Part shown: positions 59,924 to 64,000 of the stretch, in pieces
How positions within the stretch are numbered: the first letter of the stretch is position 1
How the letters are laid out: each line of letters starts with the position of its first letter
From: Nocardioides marmotae
GTDB lineage: Bacteria > Actinomycetota > Actinomycetes > Propionibacteriales > Nocardioidaceae
NCBI RefSeq assembly: GCF_013177455.1
Contig: NZ_CP053660.1
Location: 3,224,001-3,288,000, forward strand
Reading direction: 5' to 3'
DNA: 64,000 nucleotides
Program-made: the position numbers and the translations under genes
Notes under the pieces: model-generated
The model's database searches: none
Seen by the model: the letters and a program-made list of their open reading frames with translations, nothing else
What the model was told of the DNA's origin: nothing

Positions 59924-60131
59924 GGGGTCTCCTAGGGATGCGCGTCGACCGGGGCGATCGGGCCGGCGCAGAATCAGGGCCGAGGCGGTGGGGCACCCCG
60001 GCCGCCCCGGTTTGCTGCTGTGTCATCAGGCTCGCTCAGGCGGCGGCGCCCTCGCGTCGGTGAAGATCCCGATGTCCCTGCCGGTCGTCAGCCGGCCCGC
60101 GGAGGGCTGGGTCTGGCACGTCCACGTCGCG

Positions 60132-60148
60132 TAGGTGACAGTCACCTA
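60132..60148. promoter_or_regulatory. 17-bp palindrome upstream of the secreted hydrolase
   Basis: TAGGTGAC-A-GTCACCTA is a perfect 8-1-8 inverted repeat in the 320-bp gap between the hydrolase start and the tRNA terminator, about 210 bases before the hydrolase start. It is a likely regulator site, though far from the start; nothing else in this gap is recognisable. Confidence 0.5.
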
Positions 60149-60243
60149 GTCCGAACCGGGTGGACTCCTGGGCCGACGCGCCGAGCGCGCGGCCGTCGAA
60201 CACCTGCTCGCCGGAGCGCGGGCCGGGAGCAGGCTCAGAAATG

Positions 60244-60280
60244 CCCGAAGCCCCCCAGGCTGGGCCTGGGGGGCTTCGGG
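60244..60280 (-). terminator. Terminator of the initiator tRNA gene
   Basis: A perfect 17-bp stem with a 3-base loop: arms CCCGAAGCCCCCCAGGC (60244-60260) and its complement (60264-60280). It lies 28 bases past the tRNA 3' end on the minus strand and is followed by the T-containing ATTTCT. A strong factor-independent terminator. Confidence 0.88.
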
Positions 60281-60308
60281 GCCAGGACTGCGTCACAGTC
60301 CTGATTTG

Positions 60309-60382
60309 TAGCGGGGGCAGGATTTGAACCTGCGACCTCTGGGTTATGAGCCCAGCGAGCTACCGAGCTGCTCCACCCCGCG
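60309..60382 (-). tRNA. Initiator tRNA-fMet (CAT anticodon)
   Basis: A 74-base cloverleaf on the minus strand. The acceptor stem starts CGCGGGG; the anticodon arm is GGG-CTCATAA-CCC with three G-C pairs, the mark of initiator tRNA; the T arm is GCAGG-TTCAAAT-CCTGC. Position 1 is C and position 72 is T, an unpaired end as needed for formylation and typical of actinobacteria. CCA is not encoded. A terminator follows closely. Initiator tRNA genes can serve as attachment sites, but no integrase or flanking repeat is seen. Confidence 0.95.
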
Positions 60383-60432
60383 TCGGTGAACCCAACGTTA
60401 CGACACGGGGTGGAGGACCACCAAATCGGGGT

Positions 60433-63400
60433 CTACTCGGCGGTGTCGCCCGACGGCGAGGGCTCCTCGCCCGGCGTTCCCGAGCCCTCCTCGTCCTCGC
60501 CACCGGAGGCGACGCCGGACTTCCCGGAGAGCGAGAGCGCCTCGGAGACGGCGCGCTCGGCCGCCTCGACCTGCTCCTGGTACGTCGCCAGGTCACCGTC
60601 CGCCAGGGCCTCCTGGGCCGCGGCGAACGCCTCCTCGGCGGTGGCCAGCAGCTGGGCGATCTGCTCCTGGCGGGTGCCGGTCGGGCCATCGCCGCCGTTG
60701 CCCTCGCCACCGTCGCCGGACCCCTCGCCGCCGTCGCCGGAGGACCCGTTGCCCAGGTCGCCGGCCTCCGCGCCGAGCAGGTCACCGAGGGACTCGGTGA
60801 GGGTGTTGCCGACGCCGACCTCGTCGCCGTACTTGGTGAGCACGTACTGGAGGATCGGGTAGCTGGCGTCCGACAGCTCCCGGGTCGTGTAGACCGGCTG
60901 CACGTACAGCAGCCCGTTCTCCACCGGCAGCGTGAGCAGGTTGCCGTAGACCGGCTTCGCGCCACCCGACTGCAGCGGCAGCAGCGCCTGCCGCACGCCC
61001 TCGTCGGAGGTGAAGTCGTTCGCGACCAGCCCCGGTCCGTCGGTCTGCTCGTTGGGCAGCTGGAGCACCCGGATCCGGCCGTACTCCTCGCTGGTCGCGT
61101 CGGCGTTCACCGACACGAACGAGGCCAGGTTGTTCTTGCCGTACGGCACGAACGTCGAGGTCAGCGAGAAGGTCTCCTCGGCGTCGTCGGGGTTGCGCAC
61201 GAACAGGCGGTACGGCGGCTGCAGGGTGCCGTTGGTGTAGGGGTCCTCGGGCACCTCCCAGCGGTTGTTGCCCTGGTAGAAGTCACGCGGGTCGGTGACG
61301 TGGTAGCGCGCGAACTGGTAGCGCTGCACCTTGAACAGGTCCTCGGGGTAGCGCAGGTGCTCCAGCAGCCCGTCGGAGATCTCCGACTTCGGCGTGACCG
61401 TGCCGGGGAAGGCGTTGCTCCACGCCTCGAGGATCGGGTCCTCCTCGTCCCAGGCGTAGAGGGTGACCTCGCCGGAGTAGGCGTCGACCGTCGCCTTCAC
61501 GGCGTTGCGCATGTAGTTGATCTCGTCGGTCGGGATCGCGCGCAGCGCACCCTGGGTGTCCAGCGAGTCGTCGGTCATCGTGTCGAGCGACTCCCGCTGG
61601 GCCTGCGGGTAGCGGTCGGTCGTGGTGTAGCCGTCGAGGATCCACAGGATCCGGCCGTCGACGATCGCCGGGTAGGCGTCGGCGTCGACGGTCAGCCACG
61701 GGGCGACCTTGCGGACGCGGTCGAGCGGCTGGCGGTTGTAGAGGATCTTGCTGTTCTCGTTCACCCGGCCCGAGAGCAGGAAGTTCGGCTCGCCGTACTT
61801 CACGGCGTACATCAGCTGGTTGAAGAAGCCGCCGATGGCGACGTCGCCCTCGCCGTCGTACGTCGTGGTGGTCTCCGCGGCCTCGTCACCACCGGTGGGC
61901 AGGTTGAGCTCGACGTCCTTGTCGTCCTCGTCCGCCTTGCCGACGATGGAGTACTCCGGGCTCTGCTCGCCGTAGTAGACCCGCGTCTCGAAGCCGCCGG
62001 TCGCCTCGGTGAGCTCGTCCTCGGTGTCGCCCTCGGCCCACTCGATGCCGGCGTCCTGGGCCTGGGTGCCTTCGGCCCCGCCCTCCTGGGCGGAGTTGTC
62101 CCGCGGCCGGGCGTTCGCGTACGCCGCGATGATGCCGTTGCCGTGGGTGTAGACGGTGTGCAGGTTCGACCAGTTGCGGTCGCCCTCGTTGATGCCGGAC
62201 TGGTCGAGCTCGCGCACGGCGAGGACCAGCGCGCGCTCCTCCTCGCCGACGTTGTAGCGGTCGACGTCGAGCACGTCGGCGACCGAGTAGTAGGCGCGGA
62301 CCTGCTGCTCCTGCTCGAAGGCGGCGCGCACGAGCTGGGGGTCGACCAGCGGGACCGAGGAGGTCTGCCGGTCCAGCGAGGCCAGGCCGGTGGAGAGGTC
62401 CGCGCTCGCGGTGTACTGCTCGGTCTCCACGTCGGCCACGTCGTAGGCCGACCTGGTGGCCTCGATGTTGGCCTGGATGTACTCCTCCTCCTTGTCGGCC
62501 TGGGAGGGGTTGACCTGGAACTGCTGGACGATGCCGGGCCAGATCAGGCCGAGCAGCACCGCCGAGAGCGCGAGCAGCGCCAGCCCCATCGAGGGCAGGA
62601 TCCAGGTGCGGCGCCAGATGTTGAGGAAGAACAGCACCGCGCAGATCACCGCGATGCCCATCAGGATGTTCTTGGCCGGCAGCACCGCGTGGTCGTCGGT
62701 GTAGCTCATGCCGGTGAACAGCTCGCCGTCCTGGGTGACCAGGTCGAAGCGGTCGAGGTAGTAGTCGACGCCCTTGGCCAGCACGAAGATGCCGAGCAGG
62801 ACCGAGAGCTGCACCTGCGCGGCGCCCGAGAGCCGGTCGTGGGAGGCCTGGAGCCGGATGCCGCCGTACAGGTAGTGGACGACGGCGGCCGCGATCAGCG
62901 CCACGACGACGACGGCCATCGTGAAGTCGACCAGGAAGTGCAGCCAGGGCAGGTCGAAGACGTAGAAGCCGATGTCGCGCCCGAAGTAGGGGTCGTCGTC
63001 ACCGAAGGAGGTGCCGTTGCGCCACAGCAGGTAGCTGCGCCACTCCCCCGCACCCGAGGTGCCGGCGAAGACGCCGAGCAGCAGCGCCACGCCCACCAGC
63101 AGCCAGGTGCGGATCGGGGTGACGGCCTCGCGGTAGCGGTCCAGGCCGGTCTGCTCCGGCGAGGGCAGTCGGAAGGTCGGGCGGTGGCGGTAGGCCAGCC
63201 ACATGTTGACCCCGACGACGATGCCCATCAGGGCGCCGAAGACGAGGAAGAGCCCGGTGCGGGTCCAGAACAGGGTCGTGAAGACCGAGCCGAAGTCGGC
63301 CCCGATGAACCACAGCCGATCGGTGTAGAAGGCGGCGAAGGTCGTCAGCCCGAAGAACCCGAGCACGACGACGACCGCCGTGATGATGAGGGCCCGCGAC

Positions 63401-63465
63401 CGGCGCGGCACCTCACGCTCGGGCGGAGGGGTGTCGCGAGGGTCGTCGGCGAACAGCTCGCTCAC
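60433..63465 (-). CDS. UPF0182 family membrane protein
   Basis: A 1010-residue protein of the UPF0182 family, found across actinobacteria and cyanobacteria. It has about seven membrane helices in the first ~310 residues (ALIITAVVVVLGFFGLTTFA, LFLVFGALMGIVVGVNMWLA and others), followed by a large extracellular region with the family segments YVFDLPWLHFL, THGNGIIAAYANARP and PSEYSIVGKAD-like strands. The C-terminus is Gly/Glu/Ser-rich and disordered. Function is unknown. The GTG start overlaps the PPA1309 stop. It lies 50 bp from the tRNA. Confidence 0.93.
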   Translation of the reverse strand: MSELFADDPRDTPPPEREVPRRSRALIITAVVVVLGFFGLTTFAAFYTDRLWFIGADFGSVFTTLFWTRTGLFLVFGALMGIVVGVNMWLAYRHRPTFRLPSPEQTGLDRYREAVTPIRTWLLVGVALLLGVFAGTSGAGEWRSYLLWRNGTSFGDDDPYFGRDIGFYVFDLPWLHFLVDFTMAVVVVALIAAAVVHYLYGGIRLQASHDRLSGAAQVQLSVLLGIFVLAKGVDYYLDRFDLVTQDGELFTGMSYTDDHAVLPAKNILMGIAVICAVLFFLNIWRRTWILPSMGLALLALSAVLLGLIWPGIVQQFQVNPSQADKEEEYIQANIEATRSAYDVADVETEQYTASADLSTGLASLDRQTSSVPLVDPQLVRAAFEQEQQVRAYYSVADVLDVDRYNVGEEERALVLAVRELDQSGINEGDRNWSNLHTVYTHGNGIIAAYANARPRDNSAQEGGAEGTQAQDAGIEWAEGDTEDELTEATGGFETRVYYGEQSPEYSIVGKADEDDKDVELNLPTGGDEAAETTTTYDGEGDVAIGGFFNQLMYAVKYGEPNFLLSGRVNENSKILYNRQPLDRVRKVAPWLTVDADAYPAIVDGRILWILDGYTTTDRYPQAQRESLDTMTDDSLDTQGALRAIPTDEINYMRNAVKATVDAYSGEVTLYAWDEEDPILEAWSNAFPGTVTPKSEISDGLLEHLRYPEDLFKVQRYQFARYHVTDPRDFYQGNNRWEVPEDPYTNGTLQPPYRLFVRNPDDAEETFSLTSTFVPYGKNNLASFVSVNADATSEEYGRIRVLQLPNEQTDGPGLVANDFTSDEGVRQALLPLQSGGAKPVYGNLLTLPVENGLLYVQPVYTTRELSDASYPILQYVLTKYGDEVGVGNTLTESLGDLLGAEAGDLGNGSSGDGGEGSGDGGEGNGGDGPTGTRQEQIAQLLATAEEAFAAAQEALADGDLATYQEQVEAAERAVSEALSLSGKSGVASGGEDEEGSGTPGEEPSPSGDTAE

Positions 63466-64000
63466 GCCTCCCCTCCCGGCTGCTCGGTGCGGTCGGTGGT
63501 CTTCTCGTTCATCGTGTCGTCCTCCTCGAGCGTGGCCCGCAGCAGTGCGAGCAGGCCGGGCACCAGATCGGCGCCTCCGACGACCGACTGGTCGTCGTCG
63601 TGAGCGCGCAACCTCAGCGCGCAGTACGTGGATCCGTCGCGGGTCGCCCCCGCGACGATGCGGACCTCCTGCCGGTCCGGGTGCTCGCGCGCGAACTCCT
63701 CGGCCTCGGCGGGGTCCTCGGGCACCTCGGCGTCCGCGCCCGGCGGGAGCACGAGCCGCTCGACGACCGCGGCGCAGCCGACCACGCCGGCGGGCCACAG
63801 GATCGTCTCCAGCACCTGCTCCAACGGTACGTCGGGTGCCAGCTGGTCCTGCTCGACGGCCGTCAGCGACCCCTGCTCCGAGGACGCGTCGAGCCCCATC
63901 TGCGCAGCGAGCACGGGCTCCTGGCGCACCAGCGCCGCGGTCTCGACCAGCGCGTAGAGCCGCGCCGGCTGGTCCCAGCCGTCCCCGGCGAGGTGGCCCT
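63462..64000 (-). CDS. PPA1309 family protein, 5' end beyond the window
   Basis: The frame runs open to the right edge, so the N-terminus is missing; about 178 residues are visible. The upstream part reads HLAGDGWDQPARLYALVETA, which continues smoothly into LAAQMGLDASSEQGSLTAVE, so the GTG at 63929 is not the true start. A middle VLETILWPAGVVGCAAVVER and the end of the domain with YCALRLRAHDDD fit this actinobacterial family, which is regularly found next to UPF0182. Function unknown; coupling to the UPF0182 gene by a GTGA overlap suggests a shared task. Confidence 0.85.
   Translation of the reverse strand, partial: GHLAGDGWDQPARLYALVETAALVRQEPVLAAQMGLDASSEQGSLTAVEQDQLAPDVPLEQVLETILWPAGVVGCAAVVERLVLPPGADAEVPEDPAEAEEFAREHPDRQEVRIVAGATRDGSTYCALRLRAHDDDQSVVGGADLVPGLLALLRATLEEDDTMNEKTTDRTEQPGGEA

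Noticed and set aside
60309..60382. Initiator tRNA as an integrated-element attachment site
   Set aside because: No integrase, no direct repeat of the tRNA 3' end, and the flanking genes are conserved housekeeping types.
60346..63603. A 1085-codon plus-strand frame over UPF0182 and the tRNA
   Set aside because: It is antisense to a conserved protein and even crosses the tRNA gene; the composition is Val/Gly/Asp-rich shadow type.

Overview
The window reads as a chromosomal segment of a high-GC actinomycete, most likely Nocardioides or a close relative in the Propionibacteriales. The reasons are the very high GC content, frequent GTG starts, tight GTGA/ATGA gene overlaps, a DUF222/HNH (13E12-type) endonuclease, a UPF0182 protein next to a PPA1309-type protein, and an initiator tRNA typical of actinobacteria. 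I see no rRNA, insertion sequence, phage gene or CRISPR array. The species call is inference from gene style, not a database match.

Layout. 1-4.2 kb holds a lipoprotein, a DUF222/HNH endonuclease with a likely SOS box in its promoter, a remnant of an ECF sigma factor, a DUF1801 protein and a class I PPK2. 4.2-13.3 kb is one minus-strand operon of eleven genes: TetR, a CYP123-like P450, an SDR, a CYP51, its 3Fe-4S ferredoxin, an NTF2-like protein, an aldehyde dehydrogenase, a second SDR, a beta-hydroxyacid dehydrogenase, a carboxymuconolactone decarboxylase-like protein and a GNAT-like protein. Its core matches the cyp51 neighbourhood of Mycobacterium tuberculosis (Rv0760c-Rv0768, from memory). 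A FadD-type acyl-CoA synthetase lies upstream, and both the TetR and fadD promoters carry KstR-like palindromes, so this looks like a lipid, sterol or isoprenoid catabolic block.

15.1-24.4 kb continues with CoA-type metabolism: an uncharacterised protein coupled to a hotdog thioesterase, a large alpha/beta hydrolase, a two-subunit 3-oxoacid CoA-transferase, a small DUF2384-like protein, an FUSC-type membrane protein, and a 951-residue fusion of SRPBCC, thiolase-like and crotonase domains. 24.5-28.5 kb is a lactate-utilisation operon (lutABC) divergent from a LacI-type regulator, followed by glutaminase and a DUF1540 protein.

30-44.2 kb is mostly signalling and membrane functions: an OmpR-type two-component system with a PepSY protein that shares its putative operator, an APP1-like phosphatase, a zinc-ribbon/SPFH gene pair, an MacB-type ABC exporter with a NarL-type two-component system, and a phytoene-desaturase/retinol-saturase-like flavoenzyme with a TetR gene upstream.

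44.4-51.3 kb holds a hemerythrin-like protein, a MarR regulator and a complete sortase-assembled pilus locus (CshA/GEVED-type tip adhesin, major pilin, class C sortase) closed by a strong terminator. 51.3-64 kb has a GNAT enzyme, a B3/B4 domain protein, a NarL-type two-component system in one operon with an MMPL exporter behind a 43-bp palindrome, a secreted alpha/beta hydrolase, an initiator tRNA with its terminator, and the UPF0182/PPA1309 pair running off the right edge.
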